From: Cladobotryum mycophilum
Lineage: Eukaryota; Ascomycota; Sordariomycetes; Hypocreales; Hypocreaceae
DNA length: 64,000 nucleotides
Assembly: GCA_036429605.1 (NCBI GenBank)
Contig: JAVFKD010000016.1
Location: forward strand, 2,790,001 to 2,854,000
Reading direction: 5' to 3'
Part shown: positions 46,767-59,241 of the stretch, piece by piece
Position numbering within the stretch: the stretch's first letter is position 1
How the letters are laid out: the number at the start of each line of letters is the position of its first letter
The notes under the pieces: model-generated
The model's input: only the letters and a program-made list of their open reading frames with translations
Told to the model about the DNA's origin: nothing
The model's database searches: none
Position numbers and translations under genes: made by a program

Positions 46767-49700
46767 TTTTCTTCTTCTTCTTTACTGTCAATGAATTTTC
46801 TGGTATTGATTTTCCGTCGAATGACAGCTTTCAAATGGATTCAACAGCTGATTAAAATTATTTTCTAGCCGAAGCAGACCGTATGAGAGAGTCTCTATGC
46901 CGGTTCCAGCGTTTGTCGTCTTGGCCCGCCTTCGTGGTGAAGTTGCTTCACTCGGTGTGCGTTGTGCCCCGCCATTGCCCACACTGAAGTTCTCTTGCTG
47001 TGTGCCTCCGCCGGTCCGTTGCGGTCCGTCCACAGTGTCTAGCAGCTGGCAGAGATTTCCAGGGTTGGCTTATCAATTTGCCGAAGATATGCCGATATGA
47101 ACCTGAAGAATTCGATAGATAGGTTTATGCTTCTTTCATGATCAGGATCAATGATGTCATCAACGACACCCTGAAACTACAAAGTCCATGCCTACCCTGT
47201 TCTAGGATCATTTCCAGAATCTTACCTACTGTCAGCCTCCTCTGACCACCACCGTTGCTAGCGAAATATCATCTTTAATTGAAGCTGACTACGATATCAT
47301 CTTTCAGGATCGTTGACATCGGGTCCGTCTCCTCGGGACATGGGCGCATTGACCCGTCATCCATCATCCATCATCATCACTCATTCCCAAATCGGGCATA
47401 TTTCTCTAGATTGCTTGGGAAAAAAACATAGTCAAGGAATTCACAGGCTTCCGTTGGTCAGCAACTATGGACTACGGTGATGTTTTCTCTCTTTGGATAT
47501 TCAGCTGGCATCGGCAACCAATAACGGCTCAACGAGCTTCAAGCATCCCGGTCGCCTTGCAAGCCCATGGTAGGATAGCGCGTCACGCATAACGCGTTCT
47601 TTATTTTATGCACTACTCGGCACGGAGCTCCCGGTCCAATCAAGGCGCGTCCTTTGGCCTAGATTCAAACGAATAATTACCTGAATGCATTCTTGCCTAA
47701 GCTCAATGCAACAACAAATTTTGACGGCATTCTTATGCTCTCCTTCGGTGACCGAGCGTGGGATATCTTCATACCGACCGGTAACTTGGCGGAATCGCAA
47801 TCTAAAGCTCCTTGCAGCAAGGGCAACCAGCTCATCAAAACTCGTTCACGTGTCTGCAAACATGGCCAAGGCACATATTGTTTGTCTCCGGGAACCAGGT
47901 TTCAAAAGTGTGCTATTTTCATCAACATGGCAAGCCAAGCATCTCGCTTCACATGCATTATTCCCGCACTGGCTGGGGAATGTGGGAGTACAATGCAGTA
48001 GCCGTTGCGGATTAGGTATGGCTGAAGGACATTACGATTTGCGAAGGGAGCATGCTATGCAATATCGGGCAAGGATCGTTGTTTGAGACGCCCCCTTCGG
48101 CTTTCCTACACACTATGGACGGAGTACGTCTGCCATCAATTGCTTCCGTAATGACCTTCTCCACTAGTCCGCAGGGAGCATGGTAGGTGATATCTTAGCA
48201 CAGTCGGTGATGAAGGTCTCAGCCCGGTAGGCGAAATTACAACTCCATAATCTTGCAGGCGCCAGATGGACAGAGTCGAGTTTCCAGAATGTTGACGAAG
48301 GGAAGGGAGCCCTGCCTTGGTATCTAAAACTCATGCACAGGAGTCTTATTATTCCAAAACATAGTGCTACGGTCATGATCACTCCAGACCGCCTGGATAC
48401 TACGACTCAGTTCAGAGATGGGATACCCGAAACACGAGGAAGTCGGACAGTCTCAACACACGGGTTATACCGAGTGCCAGACAGGAAACCCCCGAGCACA
48501 TCATTCGCTTCTTATCTGGTCAAGGTTTCCATAATGGGACACATTACTATTCGGTGTACGGAGTACTCTGTAGGTAGAGAGAAAGAGAGTATCGTAATAC
48601 CTACCATCCTCTCACGCAATATTCGACAAATATTCTTATTTCAACCTCACTGCGGCCTCGTGCGCTGAGAAACCCGTTACTGGGACCGAAAATCCGTACG
48701 GGCATGTCCGCAACCGGGTCCGTTGGTCGTCACTGAGAAAGGCAGCCCGCGAGGCACACCACCCCCATTCCCTCGGCGAGTCGAGCAGCTCGAACCAGCA
48801 AGGACAGTCGTGTTTCAGGTCCACCCTTGAGGGGCAAGGTGCAGGTAGCGTCAGCCATTGGCCAACCGAATGAAGTGATTACCATTGAGCTTTGCCGTTT
48901 AAGAAGCTCATTGGAGACCACCAGTTCGTAGGGCCAGCAATAACGCCATCTGGGGCACATGAATTATGGCCAATCTCGAAACTTGGTTCCGGAATCAATT
49001 GGCCTTGGGTCAAGATAGCCTGGGCGGCTCCCAAGCTTCCCCTCTCCTCCCCTCCCCTCCCCGCCAACGGTCCACGGAAGCGGGCATTGCCCTCATCAAG
49101 CGTTTGTGGTGGCTAACCTAGATCGACGAGGCCAAAATAATAATCACATTTCCAAAAGCAGCAGGATTTGCAAATTAGCAGCCACATGATGGATTGGTAA
49201 CCTGTCAAGGGAAAGTATCGGCGGAGTGTTCGTTCCCATGGTGCCCGTCAAAATGAGCTCGCAGTATGTCATGATGACTTCAATGAGTTTGAACTCGGCA
49301 TGGTGTGGTGCAGTGGAGAGCAGCTAGTCGGGTGCCATGAATCTCAACCGTACAGTAGTGGGGGTTTTTGGTCCAAGGCGGCGAACAAGTAACGGTTACA
49401 AGGAATGCCAGAGGCAAGTTGTGGAAACTTTATTGCCTTTGCGACGTGCTGGTATACGTGAAAAGCTCCTCTCTACTAGATCAGCCTCAATTACCATGTC
49501 CGAAAAGAGAGAACTCGACCGCGGACAGAGCACTGCCGAAGCACACTAGAAAACGCCTCACACGCAGTGCGACAAACAATGCGTACAATAGCGATAGATG
49601 TCCCCGAGATATCTTTTATTAAAAGAGGTCAAAGCACTTCGTATCCTATTGACTTGACATGTGCTGCTGCAATAACATCTGCTCTGCTAGAGCCTAGAAG

Positions 49701-52700
49701 GCAGACTATTCTCCTGACTTGGCCATATCATTTGCTCTAGGACGCAAACTGCCGGCTGATCTCGTGCATAGGCAGCCATCAGTAATTAAACTATATAGAA
49801 GCGGTGAGCGAGCTATGAAGCTGTGGTTGGAGGACGGACATACATACGCATGCAAAGTCATCCGCATCAGGCTAACCTACAAGGAAACATTATCGACTTG
49901 CTGCGGCTGCGAACAACAGTACTGACTGTAACAAACAGCCTGTGGCGGGAACGAACGAGATTTGCAATCCGTAATTACTTGTATGTACTTGTACGACTAC
50001 ACACAGCGTCCGATCCGATGCTACAGCGAGCAAGCATGTCTCACAATATGAGTGAGATGGATGGCACCACAGCAGCCCGACCGTTGATTCCCTCCACACT
50101 CGGGTTGAAATTAGGCACTGATGTTGACATCACTATTACTATTGACAGGCTACGACTGGTGGTGTTTCTCAGAGGCCGGGCGGGACAAGAAAGCAAACGA
50201 ACAATGATAAACCAAATGATGAAACTTGCAGGCCATGTGCCAGACCTGCTTTACTTGTGCATACATGCTGCCAAGGGTAAAACAACACAAACAATGTGTG
50301 CCTTCGAGGGCATGGTGCCTGCAGCCGCGCGATCCAGCTCGCCTGCGTAGAACCAAACACAAGGCGAGATGCTGTCTCACAGATCTCACAAGTGATGCCA
50401 TGCCATGCCAGATGCAAGATTTAAGGGATTGGACAAGGGAAGGGAGGGAGAGCACAAGAGACAAAACCCTTCTCAGCTATTTCTGGGATTATGAAATGCG
50501 ACTGAGATTGAATGAGGCAGTGCAGAGAGATTGGGGTGAAGAGATGCTGACAGATGGAGTCTAGGATCATGGATAATGCAAGAAGCTAGATAGGTTCCTA
50601 GTATCCGTAGAGAGAGAGAGATGTGTGAAGGAAGTGCCATGAAAAGGGAGAATGGGGCGCTTGTGGATTGGGGCATCATAACTGGTGCCACGCTCGGCGG
50701 CATTCATTAAAAGCTGCAGCAATAGGGCCCTCCTGGCTGACAAGCCGGTTTCCCTAGGGATGTTTTCGCGTGTGTGCGTGTGTGTGTCGCTTGCTTGGAA
50801 GAATCAAAATCCAGAAGGTGACTTTTACAACGGATCCCAAAGATGCAAGATGGGATAAAAATAATCACGAGTACTCTTGAACCACAGAAACAAAAACAAA
50901 ACAAAACAAAACAAAACAAAACAAACCGGGAACATCAATTGACAGGTTGCGAAGACCTGCATGACCTGCATCCACTTTGTTGTATCATGCTTCTTGCGCC
51001 CTGAGCCTCAGATTCGATGCTTGGCAGGTAAAACGGTGACGCTGGGGCAACTGGGAAGTGGATAGACCCTCCAGCGCTACAATTCCCGTCTCTCCAAGGG
51101 ATGGGTGGGCGGATGGAACCTGGAAGGGATGGATGGATGAGATGGAGAGCGCTGAGGGAGGAGAGCTCCCAGCTGTCAGATAGGGCTCAAATTGCGCAGA
51201 GTCAGCGGTTACGAGCCACTGTAGGGGGACCTAAAACGACCAACCTAGGCGACCCCAGGCGACACTACCCCCCTGGTTTGTTAGTGAACAAAAACCGAAA
51301 TTCAGCGTCTGTCAGCGAATAAACGCACTGGCACCCGCGAGTTTTGCTCACCTGCGCACCAGAAAAACAACAAGACCAGGAAGACCCTGCGGTTGTCCTG
51401 GCGGCTGTTTGGTGAGCAACGCTACGGAGCGAAATGATAGGCAGCCGGCTCTGGGCTGGCTCATGTGCAATAGCGGGCATGCACATACACACGCACAAAA
51501 GTACGGAGTAACATCATACGTACATTGCATGAAAGGTGCAAATGCACTTCATTCATGCACAGGCTTTCGTTCAGAAGGGAAGGAAAACAAAAAAAAACAG
51601 GGCAAAACGGGTTGGCCCTTGGGGATAAAGGCCCGCCCCCACATGCGCGAGCTTGCTTGGCCCCCCATCTCTCCCTCTCTCTCTCTCCGCTTCTCCAATT
51701 GCCGTACAAGTGCCAGACGAGAAACAGGGCAGACAGGAACAGAAACAGAAACAGAAACAGCGGCCAGATGTTGAGGCCCTTGACAACCCTAGGGTAAACA
51801 TTCGAAACCACACACACACTCACACTCACACTCACAGCTGGCCAAGTTTGTTGTTGTCTTATTTAGTGTCATCCATGGCACAAGTTTTCCCCTGGGGCCT
51901 GGCCTGGACCTTGACCTGGGACCTGGGACCTGGACCTGGGAGAGAGAAAAAGCTTGGCCTGGTCGCCTCATCTGGTTGCAGCCAAAACAAAGCGCTGGAA
52001 CTCTAAAAAGAAGCACCAGTTTCCAGTGGCTACTAGCGAACCCTGTAATTCGAAACAGTAGCTACACCTGGCCTTCCATGCCTTCTGGACCTTTACCTAC
52101 GGCTAATATCGCCTGACCGTTCATAGCGAGAGTGGAAAGACCCTGAAGGCCCTGTGACCTTCCGGGGGGAAAGAGAGGGGGCCCTGAGCCGTAAACGGGG
52201 GGCATCTCAGCGTTTGTTGTTGTTCCATCCATCCCATGGGTACAGACTACAGAGTACGGGAAGTACATATGTACATTGCTCATTGTTTTTCTTTGCGGGA
52301 GCCACAAACAACAAACAGGGAACATGGAATCCACGGGGAGGTACATCCATCCACCCATACAGAGCCATATGCATCACTACAGAGACACGCAGCCGCACTA
52401 AACAACAGGCGGCTCCGCCCACTAATTAATCGTGATCTTACCCTGCCCTGGGCCTGGCGCTCCATCTTAATTGCAGACGAGGAATCCCTGTAGCGCCCAG
52501 TACTTGTACATGTATCTCTAGTACGTATTACCGCTACGAGTTAGGTACCAGGTCGGTACATACAGACCGGAGGTACTATAGTAGTAAGAGGTAAGTAATG
52601 TTGCAGGTAACTCTTTCGGCGCATGCATTACTTGGGGATGTGTTTTGCACTGCCAATCCCAGCAAGAGGGTCAATTCCCCAAAATCTCATATTGCAATCT

Positions 52701-53461
52701 CCAAAGGTCTCCAGACCTGCAGGAAGGAATTTTTGTCTTTACCTGTTTGTCTGTGTTCTTGTCTGTCTGTGTCACCTTGTTTTTATGCCGCCGCTGTTTG
52801 CAACACTGCACTGCACACTGCACACTGCACTGCGGCTTGAACCACGGAAATAGCTTCCTCCTCCTTTTCTTCTTTCTCTCTGGTTTTCATCTCTCTTTTC
52901 TACCTACTCTTTGCGCTCGTTCTATCTATCTGTCTCTCTCTCCTCCTCCTCCTCCTCCTCCTCCGCTCATCTGATTCCCCCATTTGGATCCCTCCTCCAC
53001 TCTCTTACGGATCCATCCCTACGAGTCGCCCTTCCTCACACACCACACCACACACACACACGTACACAAACATACACATACATACACACACGCTCTCTCT
53101 CTCTCTCACTCTCTCACACACTCTCACTCCCCTCCTCCGGCTGCGGCACTCTCTAATAAAAACAAGGTGCGGGCGGACTTGGAACTAGAAACCTGGAACC
53201 TGGAACCTTTCCCGGCGCGTTATCCTCGACGACACTCATCCAACACACCTCCAGCTACCAGCTACCTCCGCAAGGTCTACCCTCTTCCCTCCCACTCTCA
53301 CTCCACCACCAACGGGGCTCTGCGCCCGTCCTTCTCCCACCAAAGCCCACCATCGACTTACGCGCATTCCTGTGAGCTTTTGGCATTCGACGGTTTGCCA
53401 ATTGCCAATCCATTGCTTGATGATGCATCTTTCCCTCCTCTCTACACTCTCTTGAGCATTG

Positions 53462-53504
<43 letters not shown>

Positions 53505-53587
53505 CTCTCTTTCTGTGTGTTTCAATTCGCAGTAGGATGCAAGGTCTGGATAATACGTTGCTGTTGGTGTAGAATCCCTCGGCAACC
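46767..53587. other. Gene-poor 6.8-kb region
   Basis: No supported gene on either strand; the longest ORFs (about 100-175 codons) lack domains and overlap each other. The region holds AAAAC repeats (about 50885-50925), a CAGAAA repeat (about 51734-51760), CACACT repeats (about 51810-51835), (TCC)n (about 52940-52965), CA and CT microsatellites (about 53038-53125), and a (CT)n run (about 53465-53502). Exact or near copies of TACGGAGTA lie at 48118, 48557 and 51502. The pyrimidine-rich last 700 bp is probably the promoter and 5' UTR of the gene at 53588. Confidence 0.5.
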
Positions 53588-56500
53588 ATGCAGACGGTTC
53601 CCAGTGTAAGTTTTGTTGACTTTCCCTCCTGCGCCACAACAACCACCCCATCAAGTACCTACGCAACCACCAGCACCACCACTACACTCTATCCAAGATG
53701 CGCAAACGGTTGCAACACCAGCACCAGCACCAATACCGTTGGCATCTTTAAACCTCTGCATCTCCACAAGACCTCACTCCCAATCACCAATTCCACATGC
53801 AACATTTACCTTGTATTCTTCAATTGCGCATCTAACATTGTTCTTTTTTACCATCAAGCTTATTGGGACCGGCACTGCCATTGCTGCAGCGGCCAGTGGT
53901 TTGGTGTTTGGTCAGCCTGCTGAGCCAAGCACATCATCCACCACAATCAGGCAGAGTCAGCCAAGAAGGAAAATATCCTTCGACCGCGATCTGCCAATTA
54001 GCGCTCGTTTGAACAGCTTACCGCCGTCTCGAGCTGGCACAACCTCCGAGACACCTTCAACTCTCCCCGAAGGCCCGCAAAACGACACATTATCAACGCA
54101 AACGCCCACCTCTCGACCACCCTTATCACGCTATCAGAGACCCTCGACGACATCCAAGGGTTTGGGAAGGAAGCTTTCCTTGGTCAAGCGCCAGGGTTCA
54201 GGCTCGACTACCGCCGAACGCAGGGATTCTGTTTCATCAAATGGCTCATGGATAAGGAGATTCGCGATCCGCCCTCTCTCACAACACGGAAGCAGCAAAT
54301 CGAGTGTCGCCCTCGAGACGCCTTCAGTCACGTACTCTCACAGTTCAACCGCGCCCATCCTCCCACGACCGCAAACATCGAGCCAGCCTCTAGCGCGTAA
54401 TAAGCTCGTGAAGCGCTCGCCATCCGTTCAGACAAAGGAGCCCACTGCACCATCACACACCCGATCAAAGTCACACCTACCTACTCTACGACGACCAGCT
54501 ACGAGCCACCAGAGATCTGCAACTCTTCAGCAGCAATTCCGCACGGATCTGGATCTTGCGAACCCCTCATCTTCACCTACAACCTCGTTTGACCAGCCAA
54601 CCAGAGAGGAGGTTCTCATTGATGCGACAATAGGCGCGCAGCCCCGGAGAAGCAGCAAATCATCTGGATGGATCTCGTTTTTTCACTCTAGAAGATTGAC
54701 TATTGGTGGCGGAGGCGTGGCGAGTCGATTCAGCGAAGCCAGTCCTCGAAGCCGAAGCGTTTCCGGAAAGCGCATTTCTGTCGTTGGTGACGAAGGTCGA
54801 AGAGTGCACTTGGTTAAGCCTAGGATGGTATCAACGTCTTCGGCGCCAGCCGTTCTGGCGTTTTCTGCCGACTTGAGAGAGGAAAAGTCCAAGCAAGTTG
54901 ATCTCGAACAGTCCGCTTCGGAGGTTCCCCCATCAAGACGATCAAAGCGATCATTTTCGATGCCTTTCTCTTCTACGGGGAATTGGATGTCAAGATCGTC
55001 CAGCAGCTTACGGAGGGCAAATAGAGGCGCCGTTGGAACTGGAGCTGAGACAGAGGGTGGTGAGATGGGAAATCATAAGCGGCACGTGTCGGCCCCCATC
55101 AGTGGCGCGCAAATCCCTGTGGACCAAGACTCCATTGCCATTGCGCCGGCGCAGTTGACCATCCACCCCAATGTTCCAGCAAAACAGGGGCCGACTAATA
55201 CTGCTGCTACTGTTGATTCAGCTGCAAACGTTCAGCCTCCATCCCATAAAAGAAACCTGTCATCCCCACTGCCCCCGCTTCCTAGAAATTCGAGTTTTCA
55301 TGTCGACTTACCTCGCATAGGCTCGCCTAGCGGGGCTACTGCCAATCATCTAATACGGCCGCATCAGCCATCCGGGAGCTCTACGAGCTCTGCAGCCATG
55401 TCTCAATTGAGGGCATCGCCACATTACGAGAGGTCATCTGTCATGTCCAGCTCTGAGAGCGACACCCGAGGTTTCTATTCTGGAGACGATGACGACACTG
55501 ATTATAATAAGAGCGACACAATGCATGACTCTTTGCGCACTGCTGCATCAAGCCGCATGAGAGCCGTGGAAACTCCTTTGGATTCTGTTTATGATGAATC
55601 GCCCCCTAGTACAGCTGGAAATGGAAGAACGAAACGTCTTTCCATACAGGAGATGTTGGGGGGTATATGGGATGATGATAAAATTATGGAGGAAGATGAA
55701 AACGATGCAACCCCCGTTCGGGTTTCTGATGATGCCGAAGCAGACTATACCACCCACCCTACCCTGGAACCTTCTCGCCTCGTTGCACGCTCGTCGCACG
55801 ATACTGTTTTGGTTTCGACTAAAAGTTTCGGTGGATTATCCTTGGATGACGACCTTGATGAGGAGGACTGGGATGTTGAGGATCAGGATATGCATTTCAA
55901 TGCATTGTCGCCCCCTCCAAGAATAGTTCGCTGAACTCGCGAGGAATTAATCCCGAGGTGCGTCTTGCTTTGGCCACTGGTAGTGGAAATGAAATGCTGG
56001 AACCTCACGGCCATGAGACCCGAGGCGATCGACCTCTTAGCACCGTATTTGACTGGATTGAACCATCTGTCCCTGATAAGAACGATGCGGAGGGTAACTC
56101 TTCGCGCCCCAAGACCGCTTCGGGCAAGCAGGAAGTTGATGCAAGGGGCGGGCGTGCTGCTTCGCGCAAAGGGCCTGCGCCGGCCCATATTCGGAGTCAG
56201 AGCGTCCCCGTATTACACGATGCTCCTGAAAACGTAAAACTCAGCAGCGCAAAGTATGGGACTTGGGGGTTGGGGAGCAAGCCGGTTAGCGAGGATTGGG
56301 ACGAAGATTTCGAATTTGGTTGCGGCACAGACAATGGCGGCGTGGGAAATGGTACGCTGTTTTCGGTTCCCGAGTCAATACGCGCTTCGCAACCAAGCGT
56401 CAAAGCCCATTCAGGCCAGATTCGAGAACTATCGCTGCTCGTCAACGATTTAAAGCGCTTATGTCGCCACGGGCGTGATATGGACATGCTTGAGGGACCC

Positions 56501-57256
56501 CAGAAGGGCTTGTGGAAAGAAGCGGAGGGTGTTATTGCTCTGGCTTCGCCCGATGAAGAAGAGGACTCAGTTGATGAGAGCCAAGAGACCATATCCATCA
56601 ACTTTGATGCAGTGGAGTCTAATGATCAGCTATTTGACGATGGATTTGATGCTGCGTCGCTCGGACGCTTGGATGCTGCGTTTGAGACTTTAGAGCCCCC
56701 CATGTCGAGGACTGCAGTGGTCCGTGAACGACATTCACCCAAGAGAAGATCCGTCTTCTCTGCCGAGGACGACATTTTTGGAGGACACTGGCCACTTGTG
56801 GAGGATCACTGCACACCGTCCAACAGGTCAAGTCGCCCACGAACGCCCCACATTCCACCACCCAATGATGTCACAGGAGTGACTCGATCTGTGATGGAGG
56901 CTATGCACCGCTCCATCCCTAACCAGACACACGAAGTTCGATACGATAAGAAGGTACACTTCGATACGAACAGTTTAAGGTTCTTGGTTCGAAGAGCAGG
57001 AGAGCTTCGCGATTCTCTATCAGACGTGGTTCGCAAAGCTGAGCATCTTACACAAAGCCCATCGAGAACTCCACGACATGAGCGGAACCCTGATTCGAGT
57101 CCGGCTTTCACACGAGTTTTTGATGATCCGAACGCCAGTCCACAGCGACGGCTAATACGAAGCCGTGGCAACAACTCCCTACTTGACGGTACATCAACAC
57201 CAAATTCACCACCCTCACCAATGGGTAGGCGTCTGCAGCCGATGACGGTCAGCTAG
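53588..57256 (+). CDS. Large Ser-rich disordered protein of unknown function (suspected 1-nt deletion)
   Basis: Unrecognised protein of about 1138 aa. The first exon is only 18 bp (MQTVPS, 53588-53605). It is followed by a 253-bp intron (GTAAGT...CATCAAG, branch TCTAAC) and exon 2 from 53859, whose product starts LIGTGTAIAAAASGLVFGQP. Most of the protein is Ser/Arg/Pro-rich and disordered, with polybasic and RSxS-like sites. Acidic Trp-containing segments recur (GIWDDDKIMEEDE, LDEEDWDVEDQDMHF, SEDWDEDFEFG). These faintly recall Byr4/Bfa1 GTPase-activating subunits, but I cannot confirm that. A conserved-looking helical part near the end reads SGQIRELSLLVNDLKRLCRH. The frame breaks at a C5 run (55911-55915); one more C joins it through PSKNSSLNSRGINPEVRLAL. 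Confidence 0.68.
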
Positions 57257-59241
57257 TATCCCAGTTTGGCTGAGGTCCTTACGCATGTCGACCTGGCATC
57301 GTGAAGCCTTAGGCCAACCCTGTACAAAACCATTTTGTGATTTCCCTGCTTGCATAGCGATGGTTTCGGATCCGGCTTTTACGCGACTATACCATTCGCC
57401 ACACACTTCCCTCACCTGTGGTCGACCGAACAGCAAAGAGTCGATTCAACAGGGTCACAGGCAAATACCCCTTGAAGGGCTTTGCTGTACCTGGATTACG
57501 CGCTCAATTTGGCATGTTTTTTCTTTAGCGGTTGCGAACAAATAAAGATGTTAACCGCACCTGCTCACGCTCACGCTTTCCAAGCCAGTATTGGAATGGC
57601 CAACTCCTACGACTAATATGAATGAATGGAGAATGATATGCAAAATGCATTGGCCTGTAATGTCCACCAAAGGCCGCCGATACAAGACCTGCTTTATGCG
57701 CCATGGCAACAAAAAGACCATGGGCTAGTTTTCAAAGCTGCCTTGTGTCGATAATGGATTTCACGTCGTTGCTTTTTTTCTTGTTTTTTTACGGCCTGTT
57801 TTTTTTGTGTATGAGATCGTCGACTCTCACCATGCGCAGTCGGCAAACCCGCAATGAGGATAATAAAGTTTTTTGTTTTTTTCTTTTTGCGATGAGAAGA
57901 AAAGAAAGGCGAGCAACAGTTCGAGAAACTGATGGATCTTTCTCGACCTTTTTTTCTGGCCTCTTAGATCAGAACCATCTCGACAGGTGGTTAATAGTTT
58001 TTTGATTTACGGCACGGGAGGCATGTTGAATTTTTTTTCTCTGGCAAACTGCTCGCACAACAGCAGTGGTTTGCTTCAGCAAAGGGGTACAAAGAAAGAC
58101 AAAGAGGGGAAAATGGGGTTCATAAGGGGGGCAAGGGGAGAAGGGTTAAACAACAAAGCATTTGGGAAAGGGGGGACACGGGTTTTTTTTTCTTTTCTTT
58201 TCTTTTCTCTCTCTCTCTCTCTCTCGGAATACAGGATACAGTGGTTCGGCAAACCTGGTGTTACGTCTTTAGCATCGGCGCATTCTTGAACTTGAGTGGC
58301 CTCGTTCTCCGGTTCATCATTTTTTATTAGTCTTCTTTTTTTTTAACGAAATGCATGGATAGAGCTTGATGCGCCATGACATGACATTTTATGGCTCCAA
58401 CCAAAGGTCTTCTTCTTCTTCAAGTGAGGCGTATGAGGTGTATGAGTATGCTTTTTCAAGGTTATAGGTTACTACGATGATTCAGTATAGTTTTGTAATC
58501 CTCCCCCGTATGGGTTAATATTGACAGTGTCACTTCTTGAGATGAGAGTTCTTTCATTGCTAATGTTCATTTTGCTAAAAAACCTGACTCTGCTATTTGG
58601 ATCTGCTATCTGGTCTCTCTCACGCACTTCAACATGATCGTCTGCCGAAAAACTCACTGCTAAACCTACATACATGATTAAAGGGGGGTATCTCTTTGCC
58701 AAACCAAAAACAAACAAACAAGATAAACAAAAACAAAAACAACAAGTCGTGACGTGACGCAAGACTCAAAAGGAACTGTTTCGCATAAAGCACCGAAAGG
58801 TTACATCGATGATAACGATGAGACGGACTAGCTTGAGCGTAAAACAGCTTGCGAGCTGTCTACCCCCCAAGCTTGGACGATAATGATCCCAAGAGCTGAA
58901 ATAACAAAAAAAGAAGGTCACTGCGTTTCCGCAGGCGCAGTCAAGCTTTGTCCCATCAGTGCGTCCACAATGAACAGCCGTTGAAGAAGACAAAAAAGCT
59001 CCGCATTGTAGAATGTTTGCTATTCCATTTGTGGGTTTCTGCAGCATATTAAGCTTAAAAGCTATCCCCGTTTCATCGTGATGAAACGGGCAGCTTGAAA
59101 GAGAAGGGGTGGAGGTGAGGGTTCAGCCGTCCATTGAAGATTCAGCTTATTAGCGTGAGTATGATGTGTCATTCCGGTTAGATGGATCAGGGGGTTGACT
59201 CTCGTGGATTTGCTAAAGCACATTGAGAAACACAAGGCTTC
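57257..59241. other. Convergent intergenic region
   Basis: About 2 kb between two convergent genes. Holds poly-T tracts (57770-57950), a (TC)n run at about 58205-58225, and AAAAC repeats near 58710-58742. No gene is supported. Confidence 0.5.
59059..59096. other. Strong perfect hairpin downstream of the membrane-protein gene
   Basis: Arms CCCGTTTCATC (59067-59077) and GATGAAACGGG (59080-59090) are perfectly complementary with a 2-nt spacer. An outer pair AAGCT (59059-59063) with AGCTT (59092-59096) extends it. It lies about 145 nt beyond the stop codon of the minus-strand gene ending at 59242, so it would be in that gene's 3' UTR or just after it. Confidence 0.6.

Noticed and set aside
49823..50350. 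175-codon open frame in the gene-poor interval
   Set aside because: No recognisable motif, overlapping ORFs on both strands, and no nearby splice pattern that extends it.
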